NCBI GenBank assembly: GCA_035293765.1
Contig: DATGMF010000058.1
Location: 1 to 64,000, forward strand
DNA from: DASRHT01 sp035293765
GTDB taxonomy: Bacteria > Chloroflexota > Ktedonobacteria > Ktedonobacterales > Ktedonobacteraceae
Reading direction: 5' to 3'
Length of the DNA: 64,000 nucleotides
Of this stretch, positions 7,771-16,619 are shown in pieces. Under the pieces are notes generated by a model, which worked only from the letters and a program-made list of their open reading frames with translations, searched no databases and was not told where the DNA came from. Every line of letters begins with the position of its first letter. The first letter of the stretch is position 1. The translations under genes and the position numbers were made by a program.

Positions 7771-8673
7771 GTGGTAATGGATGGCATTCTCAATATCAAT
7801 AAAGCTACCGGCATGACGTCACACGATGTGGTGGCCCGCGTCCGCAGGCTGCTCAAGCAAAAGCGCATCGGCCATGCCGGGACGCTCGACCCCGCCGCCA
7901 GCGGCGTTCTCCCAATCTGCGTCGGTCAGGGAACTCGCGTGGCTGAATACCTGAGCGAAAGCGGCAAAACCTATCAGGCTGAGATCCTTTTTGGCATTGT
8001 GACCGATACCTACGATGCAGAAGGCTCAGTTGTCCGCACTGCCGATCCAGCGGGCCTTACGCTTGCCCAAATCGAGCAAGCGCTGCCACATTTCCTGGGG
8101 CCGCAGATGCAGTTGCCGCCGCGCTACTCCGCGATCAAGCTCCAGGGCCAACCCGCTTACAAACGCGTTCGCTCCGGCGAAGAGGTTACGCTGGAGCCTC
8201 GCCCCATTACGATCCATCAGATTCAGATCCTGGCGTGGAATCCGCCCCGACTTACGCTTGAGATTGTATGCAGCAAGGGAACATACATCCGCTCCCTGGC
8301 CTACGATCTCGGTGAGCATCTGGAGTGCGGAGCGCACCTCGCAGCCCTGATCCGCACCCGCAGCGGTCCATTCGTCCTTTCAGAAAGCATCACCCTTGAG
8401 CAACTGGCAGCCTCCGTTGAGCAGGGAACGGTTAGCACACTCCTAACCCCTCCCGATAGCGTGTTGCAGCATTATCCGGCCCTTCAACTAGATGCCGCCA
8501 CAGCCGAGCACGTCCTTCATGGCAACGCGTTCCGCTCAGCTCAAATCACTCAGCCACCCGCAGAACTGGCCCGCGTCTATGACGCCTCCGGCCATTTTCT
8601 CGCCATTGCTGCCTGGAACGCCGCAGAAGAGATCTGGCAGCCGAAAAAAGTCTTTAGCCAGCACCCCGATTGA
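7771..8673 (+). CDS. truB: tRNA pseudouridine(55) synthase TruB
   Basis: Converts U55 in the T-loop of elongator tRNAs to pseudouridine. The N-terminal GILNINKATGMTSHDVV and the catalytic loop GHAGTLDPAASGVLP, with nucleophile Asp at about residue 40, are diagnostic; ERTRSGPF-like and PUA-like segments follow. Length 300 is normal. A GTG at 7771 is preferred because aaagga lies 9 bases upstream; the ATG two codons later (7777) is the alternative. It is the last gene before an opposite-strand insertion that separates it from ribF. Confidence 0.95.
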   Translation: MVMDGILNINKATGMTSHDVVARVRRLLKQKRIGHAGTLDPAASGVLPICVGQGTRVAEYLSESGKTYQAEILFGIVTDTYDAEGSVVRTADPAGLTLAQIEQALPHFLGPQMQLPPRYSAIKLQGQPAYKRVRSGEEVTLEPRPITIHQIQILAWNPPRLTLEIVCSKGTYIRSLAYDLGEHLECGAHLAALIRTRSGPFVLSESITLEQLAASVEQGTVSTLLTPPDSVLQHYPALQLDAATAEHVLHGNAFRSAQITQPPAELARVYDASGHFLAIAAWNAAEEIWQPKKVFSQHPD

Positions 8674-8719
8674 TCCTCCACACCTCTTCGAGATCACAAT
8701 TGAACTGGCGGCGATTGCC

Positions 8720-9667
8720 TCAAGCCGTCGGTGGGCCAAGCAGCAGCCAGCGGGCCGTTGTTTCATCGGGCGCCGTCACCGCCTGCTCCACGAGCCGGTC
8801 AAGTTCTTCAGGGTTGTTCAACTGCTTCACCCGCTGCTGTACCAGTTCGGTGAGCACAGGAAAACGCAGGCTGACAATGTGTACCAGCATTTTTTGTAAT
8901 GTGGCAATCTCCCCTTCAGCCTTCCCCTTAACCATACCTTCCGCAATGCCCTCAGCTTTGCTATCAGCACGGATCTGTTTGACCTTCGGGTTGTCTTCCC
9001 ATAATCTGTCGTACATACTCAACTGCTCCTGTATCTTGCTTTTCTCTTCGGCAGAGATCGTATCGGTTCGCGCTAATAAGAGTTGCATCCAGATAAATTG
9101 TTGTGCTAAAGTGATCTCATCCTCGCGATAGAGCATCGCCAGCTCGTCCATCGCTTGCTTCATGAGCGCAGCGCTAGCTCCTCGCATCGTCGGTAATAAC
9201 GGATACATGCTCACACAATGCTCATGCACATAGCGTTCAGCATCGAGATTGAACAACGGCAAGGTGAGAAAGTGAAAGGTGAGCAGTTCCCGCAATTTGC
9301 TGATGATGCGTAAGGGCGACTCGGCCATCTTGACGCGAAACGGGTAGATGATCATCGAAATGACCGGGAGCTGATGATCGCGATAGAGCATCGAGTTGTA
9401 CGCCAGCAAGCGTGAAGTCATCTCGCTATCCGCCCCCGACTCGAATTCCAGATGGAGAATGTGCTCTTCTGCCTCGTACTTCACCCGATAGACTTTATCG
9501 CCGCGCATGGCCGATCTGACCAGATCGACGCTGAGCGTGCGTTCGTAGATGACTCCAGGGAGGAGCACCGGCAAGATTGCGGGCGCTTGCTGTTCTACCA
9601 GATCTTTGAGGCTTGAATCATAGCCTTGCGGCTGTTTTGTGCGTTGTGTACGTCGTATTTTTACCAT
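8720..9667 (-). CDS. Rpn-like PD-(D/E)XK nuclease family protein
   Basis: Resembles the Rpn/YhgA-like group of putative recombination-promoting nucleases and PD-(D/E)XK transposase-like proteins that are multicopy in large bacterial genomes. What I see: an N-terminal half with GVIYERTLSVDLVRSAMRGD and the core strand HILHLEFESGAD (about residues 66-80), a middle helical part, and a charged segment with AEGIAEGMVKGKAEGEIA (about 240-257) typical of the C-terminal region. The start at 9667 has gaggggtt upstream on its strand. It points against the truB-ribF direction, so it probably entered a formerly contiguous cluster. Nuclease activity is inferred, not shown. Confidence 0.7.
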   Translation of the reverse strand: MVKIRRTQRTKQPQGYDSSLKDLVEQQAPAILPVLLPGVIYERTLSVDLVRSAMRGDKVYRVKYEAEEHILHLEFESGADSEMTSRLLAYNSMLYRDHQLPVISMIIYPFRVKMAESPLRIISKLRELLTFHFLTLPLFNLDAERYVHEHCVSMYPLLPTMRGASAALMKQAMDELAMLYREDEITLAQQFIWMQLLLARTDTISAEEKSKIQEQLSMYDRLWEDNPKVKQIRADSKAEGIAEGMVKGKAEGEIATLQKMLVHIVSLRFPVLTELVQQRVKQLNNPEELDRLVEQAVTAPDETTARWLLLGPPTA

Positions 9668-9757
9668 ACCATAACCCCTCTATCCACATGTGTTCTCATC
9701 ATACCATGTTCTCCCTCCCCTTTACAAGAGGTAATCATGGGTCTCCGGCAAACACAG

Positions 9758-9786
9758 TTGCTAGCACACATGACCTGTGATAGTAT
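9758..9786 (+). promoter_or_regulatory. Promoter of ribF
   Basis: TTGCTA at 9758-9763 and TAGTAT at 9781-9786 with a 17-base spacer, in the gap created by the opposite-strand nuclease gene. ribF would need its own promoter there. Confidence 0.5.
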
Positions 9787-9854
9787 AAGCGAGAGTAGTA
9801 AGGAATGGATCAGTACCTCCAGCAACAAGATGCCAGGGAGTGTGTCTAGTATCA

Positions 9855-10799
9855 ATGATGGAATACACAACAACCATAACAGCTAATGAACCTATCGTCA
9901 TCACTATTGGGAACTTTGATGGCATCCATGTAGGGCACCAGCGCCTGCTGCATGAACTTAATGTCATGGCACAGGATTCGCAGAGCAAACCCGTCATGCT
10001 CACCTTCTCGCCCCACACCCTCATGGTAGTGCGCCCCGATGTCTACGTTCGCTATTTGACGACGCTTGAAGAAAAACTGGCGCTGGCAGCACAGTATGGT
10101 AACGTTCATGATATGATTGTGGTCAAATTTACGCCGGAAGTCGTCGCGATGAGCGCGGAAGCTTTTATGGATAGCCTGCTGGCAAACTTTACTATCCGCG
10201 GCCTGGTGGTGGGCGAGAACTTTAGTCTTGGTCGCGACCGTATGGGCGATGTCACCTTCCTGGAAGAGTACGCGCAAAAACACCACCTGCACGTTCGCAT
10301 TCTTTCTCTGGAAGCTGCCGCTGGCAACCGCGTCAGCAGCACGCGCATTCGAGACCTGGTGAAAGAGGGCAATATCAACGCAGCCAATAAACTGCTGGGA
10401 CATCCAGTGGTTGTCAGTGGAATCGTCAGACACGGCGATGCCCGCGGGCGGCTGATCGGCTTCCCCACCGCCAATTTGCTCCCCGATCCACATAAACTTT
10501 TACCCGCTGACGGCGTATATGCAGTAAGAGTTTCTGTGCCGGATGGGCCAGATAGTGACTCGAACAAGGCTTTTACCGTCTATAACGGTGTAGCCAATAT
10601 AGGGGTACGCCCTACCTTTAATCAGACCGAACGATTGGTGGAGGCGCACCTGCTCGACGTTGATCTTGACCTGTACGGAAAGTTTATCTCTATCGAATTT
10701 ATCGCGCACTTACGGAATGAGCGGCGCTTCTCCGGCATCGATGCCCTGAAAGCGCAAATCTCCTCCGATGTGCAGGAAGCGCACCAGCTTCTCACTTAA
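9855..10799 (+). CDS. ribF: Bifunctional riboflavin kinase/FAD synthetase RibF
   Basis: Phosphorylates riboflavin to FMN and adenylates FMN to FAD. The N-terminal nucleotidyltransferase domain has GNFDGIHVGHQRLL and SSTRIRDLVKEG (about 155-166). The C-terminal flavokinase domain has GRLIGFPTANL (about 200) and NGVANIGVRPTF. The ATG at 9855 (or 9858) is chosen from the family N-terminus; a GTG at 9840 would add five residues directly after the ribosome-site-like aggga. Length about 314 is normal. It closes the nusA-ribF neighbourhood. Confidence 0.93.
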   Translation: MMEYTTTITANEPIVITIGNFDGIHVGHQRLLHELNVMAQDSQSKPVMLTFSPHTLMVVRPDVYVRYLTTLEEKLALAAQYGNVHDMIVVKFTPEVVAMSAEAFMDSLLANFTIRGLVVGENFSLGRDRMGDVTFLEEYAQKHHLHVRILSLEAAAGNRVSSTRIRDLVKEGNINAANKLLGHPVVVSGIVRHGDARGRLIGFPTANLLPDPHKLLPADGVYAVRVSVPDGPDSDSNKAFTVYNGVANIGVRPTFNQTERLVEAHLLDVDLDLYGKFISIEFIAHLRNERRFSGIDALKAQISSDVQEAHQLLT

Positions 10800-10825
10800 A
10801 ATGTTACATTTAAGGAGAGAGAGCC

Positions 10826-11698
10826 TTGAAAGCTCGCCAGAACCCGCTGACAAAAGTTGAAGCATTTATCCAACGCATGGTCGAAGGGCCGTTCGCGCTC
10901 CTCTTCCCTTCGCGGGTAGAGCCGGTCGAGCTGATGCGCAAGCTGGAACGCGCGATGGAAGACAATACATTGCTGCAAGGTGAGGGCCGCCGCCTCGCAC
11001 CGAATATCTACGATGTCTATTTAAGCATTAAAGATCATCAGCAATTGGCGCCCAGCCTGACGGTACTGATCCGCGATTGGCAGAATAATCTGGTAGATTT
11101 CGCCCGCCATCGCCACTATACCCTGAGAACGATGCCGGTGATACGCCTGCACGCCGAAAGCTCTTTGCGCACCGGCGAGGTACGCATCGAGACGGAGCTG
11201 GCCGACCGCCAGGCCGCCGGAGAGGGCGCTATGGCGACCCAGGCGCTGAGCGCCGAACAGCTCGCGGCTCTACGCGCACAGCTCCCGCCAGGACAGCAGT
11301 TGCCAGGCATTCCCAACAGCGTCGGACAACCCGCCATGCCTTCCCAGGTGAGCGAACCCAGCAATCCCACCTGGCAAAGCATGCAAAATATGCCTCCCCT
11401 ACCCCAGGCATGGTTGACCATCCGCCTGCCCCAGGGAGGTCAGCAAGTCTATCGCATTGAAAAATCTATCATCAATATCGGTCGGCAACTGAGCAATGAT
11501 ATTATCGTCGAAGATAAACGCGTCTCTCGCTATCACGCGCAAATCAAATTTCAACCAGACGGACAGTTTGTGATTTTTGATCTGGGGAGCACTAACGGTA
11601 TTACGATCAATAATATACCGCAAATGCGTCAGCACGTTCTGCGCAATGGTGATCGCTTCATTATCGGCAGCTATAATTTTTTCTTTGAAAGAAGGTGA
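10826..11698 (+). CDS. DUF3662 and FHA domain protein (FhaA-like)
   Basis: The N-terminal DUF3662 domain (about 1-125, with NPLTKVEAFIQRMVEGPFAL) resembles mycobacterial FhaA, a cell-wall regulator that binds phosphothreonine. A Pro/Gln-rich linker (about 140-190) leads to a C-terminal FHA domain (about 205-290) with INIGRQLSNDIIVEDKRVSR and DLGSTNGI. The start is TTG at 10826, with aaggaga seven bases upstream. It lies in the order FhaA-FhaB-SEDS seen near pknAB in Actinobacteria, but no kinase gene is in the window. Role in peptidoglycan synthesis or division is inferred from this context. Confidence 0.85.
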   Translation: MKARQNPLTKVEAFIQRMVEGPFALLFPSRVEPVELMRKLERAMEDNTLLQGEGRRLAPNIYDVYLSIKDHQQLAPSLTVLIRDWQNNLVDFARHRHYTLRTMPVIRLHAESSLRTGEVRIETELADRQAAGEGAMATQALSAEQLAALRAQLPPGQQLPGIPNSVGQPAMPSQVSEPSNPTWQSMQNMPPLPQAWLTIRLPQGGQQVYRIEKSIINIGRQLSNDIIVEDKRVSRYHAQIKFQPDGQFVIFDLGSTNGITINNIPQMRQHVLRNGDRFIIGSYNFFFERR

Positions 11699-11710
11699 GA
11701 GCATCGCCTT

Positions 11711-12163
11711 ATGCCATTACAAATAGATTCTTTCTTGTTGATATTGCGACTGCTGTTAATCGTTTTGCTCTACCTTTTTCTGATGCAGGTGGTGATCGCG
11801 ATTACCCGCGATCTGCGCAAAACGGCAGCGGTAAATGCCGATGCGGGCGGTCGCCTGCCTCCTGTGGTCGGACACCTCGTTGTGGTTGATAGCGGTCCCA
11901 GCAATATTCTGCCAGGGACAAGTTTCAATCTGGAGCCACGCACGACGATTGGACGCGGCCCCACCAATACCATCCAGCTCACCGATAATTTTATTTCCGG
12001 TGAGCACTCTCGCCTCTGGTACAACAGCGGCGTCTGGTACGTCCAGGATGCAGGCAGCGTCAACGGTACCTATGTAAATAATCAGCCAGCGCGCGAGGCC
12101 CTGACGGCAAAGGCGGGCGATATTATTCGCGTCGGCTACATTCAGTTCAAGCTGGCTCAATAA
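11711..12163 (+). CDS. Membrane-anchored FHA domain protein (FhaB-like)
   Basis: Has one N-terminal membrane segment (about residues 5-27, LLLILRLLLIVLLYLFLMQV) and one cytoplasmic FHA domain (about 55-150), with TIGRGPTNTIQLTDNFISGE and DAGSVNGTYVNNQ; the Gly-Arg, Ser and Asn of the phosphothreonine-binding loops are present. At 150 residues it matches the size of mycobacterial FhaB/FipA, which links threonine phosphorylation to cell division. It starts 12 bases after the FhaA-like gene and precedes the SEDS gene, so it probably belongs to the same operon. Confidence 0.87.
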   Translation: MPLQIDSFLLILRLLLIVLLYLFLMQVVIAITRDLRKTAAVNADAGGRLPPVVGHLVVVDSGPSNILPGTSFNLEPRTTIGRGPTNTIQLTDNFISGEHSRLWYNSGVWYVQDAGSVNGTYVNNQPAREALTAKAGDIIRVGYIQFKLAQ

Positions 12164-12211
12164 TAGCATTCGCGACTTCCAACAGGTCGCTTTTTAGGAA
12201 GGATGATAGAG

Positions 12212-13615
12212 ATGGCAAGTCGATCTCCCGGAAGGATTCGCAGTTACCGCTGGAAAGAATTTGGACTGCTGATCATTCCTTTTTTGATCCTGCTGCTGGC
12301 AATGACGCAATTGCTGCTGGCAAACGTCGATCCACAATCGTCGCTCAACGTCAGAAACTTGCCAACCATTCAGGGCCTGATTCCGGTGATTGGCCTGATC
12401 GCCGCCCTGTTGGGTATGAATATCCTCTTCAGCATCTTCTTCCGCAAGGCCGATCAGGTGCTACTGCCGCTGGTGGGCCTGCTCAGCGGTATCGGCGTTT
12501 TGATGGCGACGCGCCTGGGACCCGATCTCCCGCCTCCCGATCCCGCTCTCGGTTCACGCCAGCTTCTCTGGGTATTGCTGGGCATGGTGATCTGCATCGG
12601 CACCCTTTTCGCGCTACGCAACATTAACTGGCTGCTGCGCTATAAATATACGGCAGCACTTTTCGGCATCGTGATGGTCTGCTTGACGCTCGCCAATACG
12701 TTCCGCTACATTACAAGACTCGACAGTCCAACCCATGACCAGTTGAACATCGGCCCCTTCAACTTCCAGCCGTCCGAGCTGCTGAAGATCTGCATCGTGA
12801 TCTTCTTTGCCGCTTACCTGAGCGAGAACCGCGATATCCTGGCGGGAGGCAATTTGCGCCTCGGTCCGCTACGCCTGCCGCCGCTACGCCAGCTCGGCCC
12901 GCTCGCTCTGATGCTGGGCCTGGCACTGCTACTCTTCCTCTTCGTGCGCGAGCTCGGCCTGGCGCTGCTGATCTACGGCATCTTCCTGAGCATGATCTAT
13001 CTCGGCACCGGAAAAATGAGCTATGTGATTACCAGTTTGCTCGTCTTCTTCGTCCTGGGCTTCATTGGCTACAGTATCTTTTCTTATGTTCGGGCACGCT
13101 TTGTGGTCGTGGGCATCGATGTTGTCAACTGGAATCAGGCCAGTGAACAGCTTTACAGTAGTGTAGGAGGGGCATTCCAGGTTGTCCAGGGACTGATTGC
13201 CCTCTCCAGTGGCGGCATTATTGGAGCGGGACTCGGATTAGGCCATCCAGCGGGAGCGGGCTTCGTGCCGGTAGTACAATCCGATATGATTTTCACGGCC
13301 CTGGGAGAGGAACTGGGATTGGCAGGGCTTTTTGCCATCATCGGAATCTACCTGCTCATCACTTATCGTGGCTTCCGCATTGCTTTAGAAGCTACCGATA
13401 CCTTCAGCCAACTATTGGCGGCGGGCCTGACCTCGATTTTCGCTATTCAGACTTTGATTATCGCAGCAGGCAATATGAAGTTCCTGCCGCTGACAGGTAT
13501 TCCTCTCCCATTCTTGAGCTATGGCGGTAGCTCGATTTTTGCCAACTTTATTATTGTCGGCATCCTTCTGCGTATCTCTTACAACACGGCTGTGGAGCGC
13601 GATGGCACAACATAA
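12212..13615 (+). CDS. SEDS-family peptidoglycan glycosyltransferase (FtsW/RodA)
   Basis: Polytopic membrane protein of the SEDS family, which polymerises lipid II into glycan strands with a partner class B PBP. About ten hydrophobic segments are visible. Family motifs are present: FQPSELLKI, RELGLALLIYGIFL and near the C-terminus GIPLPFLSYGGSSIFANF. The ATG at 12212 is preferred because aggaagg ends nine bases upstream; the ATG at 12203 abuts it. The sequence alone does not say whether it serves division (FtsW) or elongation (RodA). No PBP gene is adjacent. Confidence 0.93.
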   Translation: MASRSPGRIRSYRWKEFGLLIIPFLILLLAMTQLLLANVDPQSSLNVRNLPTIQGLIPVIGLIAALLGMNILFSIFFRKADQVLLPLVGLLSGIGVLMATRLGPDLPPPDPALGSRQLLWVLLGMVICIGTLFALRNINWLLRYKYTAALFGIVMVCLTLANTFRYITRLDSPTHDQLNIGPFNFQPSELLKICIVIFFAAYLSENRDILAGGNLRLGPLRLPPLRQLGPLALMLGLALLLFLFVRELGLALLIYGIFLSMIYLGTGKMSYVITSLLVFFVLGFIGYSIFSYVRARFVVVGIDVVNWNQASEQLYSSVGGAFQVVQGLIALSSGGIIGAGLGLGHPAGAGFVPVVQSDMIFTALGEELGLAGLFAIIGIYLLITYRGFRIALEATDTFSQLLAAGLTSIFAIQTLIIAAGNMKFLPLTGIPLPFLSYGGSSIFANFIIVGILLRISYNTAVERDGTT

Positions 13616-13639
13616 AGTACTGTGCCATCGCATCCTTAT

Positions 13640-13668
13640 TTGTATCTTCACACGTCTCATGCTATACT
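13640..13668 (+). promoter_or_regulatory. Promoter before the gene at 13711
   Basis: TTGTAT at 13640-13645 and TATACT at 13663-13668 with a 17-base spacer, between the SEDS gene and the next one. Confidence 0.55.
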
Positions 13669-13710
13669 GCCCAAATAACGGACTTTTGCGAAGAACGAGT
13701 GGGAAGGTTT

Positions 13711-14307
13711 ATGGGCCAATATCAGCAATGGCTGCAATATCGAGAGATCGATCAACAACTACATACGCAGTTGGAGAGCCTTGCAGGGGATCTCGCTCAA
13801 CTCCAGGAACAGGCACAACGCCTGGCAGTAGCTCATCCCTCATCCGGTAATCTGATTATTCAGGCGCTTACTTACTATCTGAAGCCTGCGAGCGGTACAG
13901 ATATTTCAGCCAGTAATGGCACAACGACAGAGCACAGCGAAACGGTCTCGCCAGCGCTTTTTGCCTGGAGCAACCTACCAAATTTCGATACCGCCAAAAT
14001 ACGCGAAGCCAATCCCCAGTCTCCGGCTACTCCAATGCCCGCCCACTCCGAATTCGACCTTCTACCGCCCGATATGCATACTTTTTTCCAGACGCACTCG
14101 CGGACCGCGCCCCAGATGAAGCTCCCCTGGTGGCTACGCAATAACACGCTTGTACCTCATCAGCAGAACTCAGGCCCGGCAGAGCAGCGGGTCACAGGTC
14201 CGATAGATCAGCAAAGCATGCGCACTAACCAGCTTGTGCAGCGATGGTTAGAACGCTGGCACAAACGTGGTGGAGATATACCCGGCTCCAACGAGGTGCA
14301 GAGATGA
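13711..14307 (+). CDS. Hypothetical protein, 198 residues
   Basis: I do not recognise this protein. The N-terminal third (MGQYQQWLQYREIDQQLHTQ onward, to about residue 55) is rich in Gln and Leu and likely forms a coiled coil; the rest is polar, low-complexity and Pro/Ser/Thr-rich with no membrane segment. The ATG at 13711 has gggaagg upstream; a GTG at 13699 overlaps that site. Its stop overlaps the next start (ATGA), so the two proteins are probably translationally coupled and may work together. Position after the FHA/SEDS genes hints at an envelope or division role, which is inference. Confidence 0.7.
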   Translation: MGQYQQWLQYREIDQQLHTQLESLAGDLAQLQEQAQRLAVAHPSSGNLIIQALTYYLKPASGTDISASNGTTTEHSETVSPALFAWSNLPNFDTAKIREANPQSPATPMPAHSEFDLLPPDMHTFFQTHSRTAPQMKLPWWLRNNTLVPHQQNSGPAEQRVTGPIDQQSMRTNQLVQRWLERWHKRGGDIPGSNEVQR

Positions 14308-16022
14308 ATAAGGTCAGCGGTATCAACGCTATTGGCAACACCCCGGATACGTTCGATGTGAATAACGTTCACGACTTGAGCACCACATCCAATGAAGCCG
14401 ATGCACGCGAGCTTCAAGGCACAAACGCAAATACTTTAGAGCAGCATCAGTTCCCCACGGAACTGGCTCGCCTCTTTATGCTGCTCTCTCCGCAGGATAT
14501 TGAGCAATTTTATCAGAGCTACCAACGCTGGATACTGGAACAACGGATTGAGATACAGCAATCACAGATCGCGGCCTTACAGCAAAAAATCGACCAGAAC
14601 GCAGCATTGATGGAACAGGTCCGCCCTTCCGCCATTGCGCTCTCGACCCTGGCGCAATTGCAGGCCAGCGGGGTCGCAGATATTGAGCTGCTCGATCAGA
14701 TGCTTGAGCGCGGTGAAGCCTGGCTTGACCGCACCATGCAGCAGCTTGCATACTGCGAACGCATGGATCTGATCGGCGAAAGCTATACTGAATGGTGCAG
14801 ACATGCGCTCGAAGGCGCCTATGACTGGATCGATTCAATTCAAGAGGCAGAGACGACCGGGACCGCTACAGCCACCGGAGAGGCAAGCGAACCAGCAGCA
14901 ACTGCCGAGGTGACAGAAAATCTGCTCCTCCAGAAACTGATGAGCGATGACGATACAGAGAACCAGAAACTGATGAGCGATGACGATACAGAGAAAACGC
15001 TCACCCCCCAACCTCGCATTACCGCACCTCTGCCCGCGCTTGACGAGACATCGTTAGAAGCTGACGATATCACGGCCAGCGTAGCAGATTTGCCAACCAC
15101 CGCAACCATCGAGCCCATTGCAGACATCGCTTCTGCATCGGATGAAGCTGCCGAAGCTGCCGCAGCAAGCACAGCAGAACCGCTTGCAACAACAGCTTCC
15201 TCTGTGGAAACCGGACAAGATACGATGACCGAGGCTGAGCCCGTCGCAGCAACCGCATTTGAGGATACCGCAACAATCAGCCTGGAGATAGAGCAGGAAC
15301 CCGCTGCACCTGTAGCCCGGACCGAGCCAGAGGCCCTTGAGGTGATTGATCCAGCAATCGGCCAGACAATCACTGATGTAGAGATTGATGAACCCGATCA
15401 GGAAGCATTGCTTGATGAGATGGACAAACCTGATCAGGAAGCACCGCCCGACGAGATCGCTGTTCCTGAGACGATAGAGGACGATGCGGCTCCCGCGGCT
15501 GATGATGAGATCGCAACCGCTTCGATCATCGCCATCGAGGTAGAGGAAGCAGAAGTCAGCGAGCCAGCAGAGGCTGAAGCAGTCCCTCAAGCTGAGGCGA
15601 TAGAAGCTCCAGCAGACGCGGCTATCGAACAACCAGTAGACGAGGCTGAGCCACCGGTAGATGAGGTGATAGCAGAGAGCTCGCCAGTCGCGGCAGAAGT
15701 TGCGACACCCGCGGAGGATACGGCTCCGATCATCGACGATACCGAGGATACTCTTACAGCAGTTGAGCAAGAAGAAAAAGAACAGGAGGTCAAGGCGCCA
15801 GACGCTCCTTCAGAGGTTGAAGCTGTCAAGGATGCAGATGCTACCCTGTCTTCTGTCGCCGAGCCAGCTCCCCAGGAAGAAATCTCGCCCCCACCCGTCG
15901 AGATACATACGCCATCCGACTCAGTAGAGGCCGCCCGGTCCCCACAGGAGCAGCCGCGAGCGCCGCAGCCACCCCAAAAGCCAGGCTTTTTCAAGCGCCT
16001 GCTGGCATTCTTGCTGAGTTAA
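14304..16022 (+). CDS. Very acidic Glu/Ala/Pro-rich hypothetical protein
   Basis: 572 residues. The first ~180 look globular/helical, with coiled-coil character (RIEIQQSQIAALQQKIDQNA near 96-115). The next ~360 are extremely acidic and Ala/Pro/Thr-rich, probably disordered, ending in a basic, hydrophobic tail (KPGFFKRLLAFLLS) that could touch the membrane. A 33-bp tandem duplication encodes KLMSDDDTENQ twice (near residue 210), and a looser DEPDQEALLDE/DKPDQEAPPDE repeat follows. The ATG overlaps the previous stop. Long frames on the other strand are composition shadows. No function recognised. Confidence 0.75.
   Translation: MNKVSGINAIGNTPDTFDVNNVHDLSTTSNEADARELQGTNANTLEQHQFPTELARLFMLLSPQDIEQFYQSYQRWILEQRIEIQQSQIAALQQKIDQNAALMEQVRPSAIALSTLAQLQASGVADIELLDQMLERGEAWLDRTMQQLAYCERMDLIGESYTEWCRHALEGAYDWIDSIQEAETTGTATATGEASEPAATAEVTENLLLQKLMSDDDTENQKLMSDDDTEKTLTPQPRITAPLPALDETSLEADDITASVADLPTTATIEPIADIASASDEAAEAAAASTAEPLATTASSVETGQDTMTEAEPVAATAFEDTATISLEIEQEPAAPVARTEPEALEVIDPAIGQTITDVEIDEPDQEALLDEMDKPDQEAPPDEIAVPETIEDDAAPAADDEIATASIIAIEVEEAEVSEPAEAEAVPQAEAIEAPADAAIEQPVDEAEPPVDEVIAESSPVAAEVATPAEDTAPIIDDTEDTLTAVEQEEKEQEVKAPDAPSEVEAVKDADATLSSVAEPAPQEEISPPPVEIHTPSDSVEAARSPQEQPRAPQPPQKPGFFKRLLAFLLS
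14931..14995 (+). repeat. 33-bp perfect tandem duplication inside the acidic protein gene
   Basis: Positions 14931-14963 and 14964-14995 are identical (cagaaactgatgagcgatga and following bases), in frame. Perfect identity suggests recent slippage or a site that expands and contracts. Confidence 0.95.
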
Positions 16023-16033
16023 TAAGCATTCGT

Positions 16034-16411
16034 CTAACGTTGCTGCGAGTCAGGTAGTCCCGGCATAGGCATTGTTGGCATCGATGCTATAGACGATGAA
16101 GGGGGCACAGCCGCTCCTGGAGCGCCAGGCATCGCTGGAGCCGCTTGCCTGGATAGCTGCGTTTCCAGCTCCGTCACGCGCTTGCGCAGCGTCCCCAACT
16201 CTCGCCGCTCCTTCCACGCAGAGAGCGCAGAGACAACATAAAGCAATAGCGCACCTAGCAGGAAGGCTGAGAAAATCAGCAGCCCGACCGATATACTCGG
16301 TATTTGCCAGATAAATAGCACAACATGTACAGAGGTCATCAGATTCTGAATCATGATGAACGCCAATGCTCCCCCAAACAGGAGAAACAGAATAAGTATC
16401 ACGTATAGCAC
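16034..16411 (-). CDS. LapA-domain membrane protein (DUF1049)
   Basis: 125 residues with two membrane segments (about 1-22 and 38-63) followed by a short coiled coil (ERRELGTLRKRVTELETQL, about 70-88) and a Pro/Ala/Met-rich tail. This is the LapA/YciM-neighbour topology of lipopolysaccharide assembly protein A domain proteins, here in what is probably a single-membrane bacterium, so the role is unclear. It converges on the acidic protein gene and is divergent from mutS, with about 200 bp holding both promoters. Confidence 0.75.
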   Translation of the reverse strand: MLYVILILFLLFGGALAFIMIQNLMTSVHVVLFIWQIPSISVGLLIFSAFLLGALLLYVVSALSAWKERRELGTLRKRVTELETQLSRQAAPAMPGAPGAAVPPSSSIASMPTMPMPGLPDSQQR

Positions 16412-16564
16412 AGCGTCCCCCTTAGATATGGTATCCGTTGTTAAAATATCGCACCTATTTTTGGAACGAAATGGCTAAGAACAGTATATATCAGAGAGGA
16501 CTTTGTATCTACGTTTCTCTCGCTTCAAATGAGAAAAAAGAGCGTTTTCTGGCAAAAAGGCAAA

Positions 16565-16593
16565 TTGACGCCATTCTCGATTAGGCTTATACT
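16565..16593 (+). promoter_or_regulatory. Promoter of mutS
   Basis: TTGACG at 16565-16570 and TATACT at 16588-16593, spacer exactly 17, about 27 bases before the mutS start. Confidence 0.75.
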
Positions 16594-16619
16594 GGTGTGG
16601 AGCTTCACGGAGGTTGAAA

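Noticed and set aside
15054..15770. 238-codon minus-strand frame rich in Cys, Leu and Ser
   Set aside because: Shadow of the acidic low-complexity gene on the plus strand.
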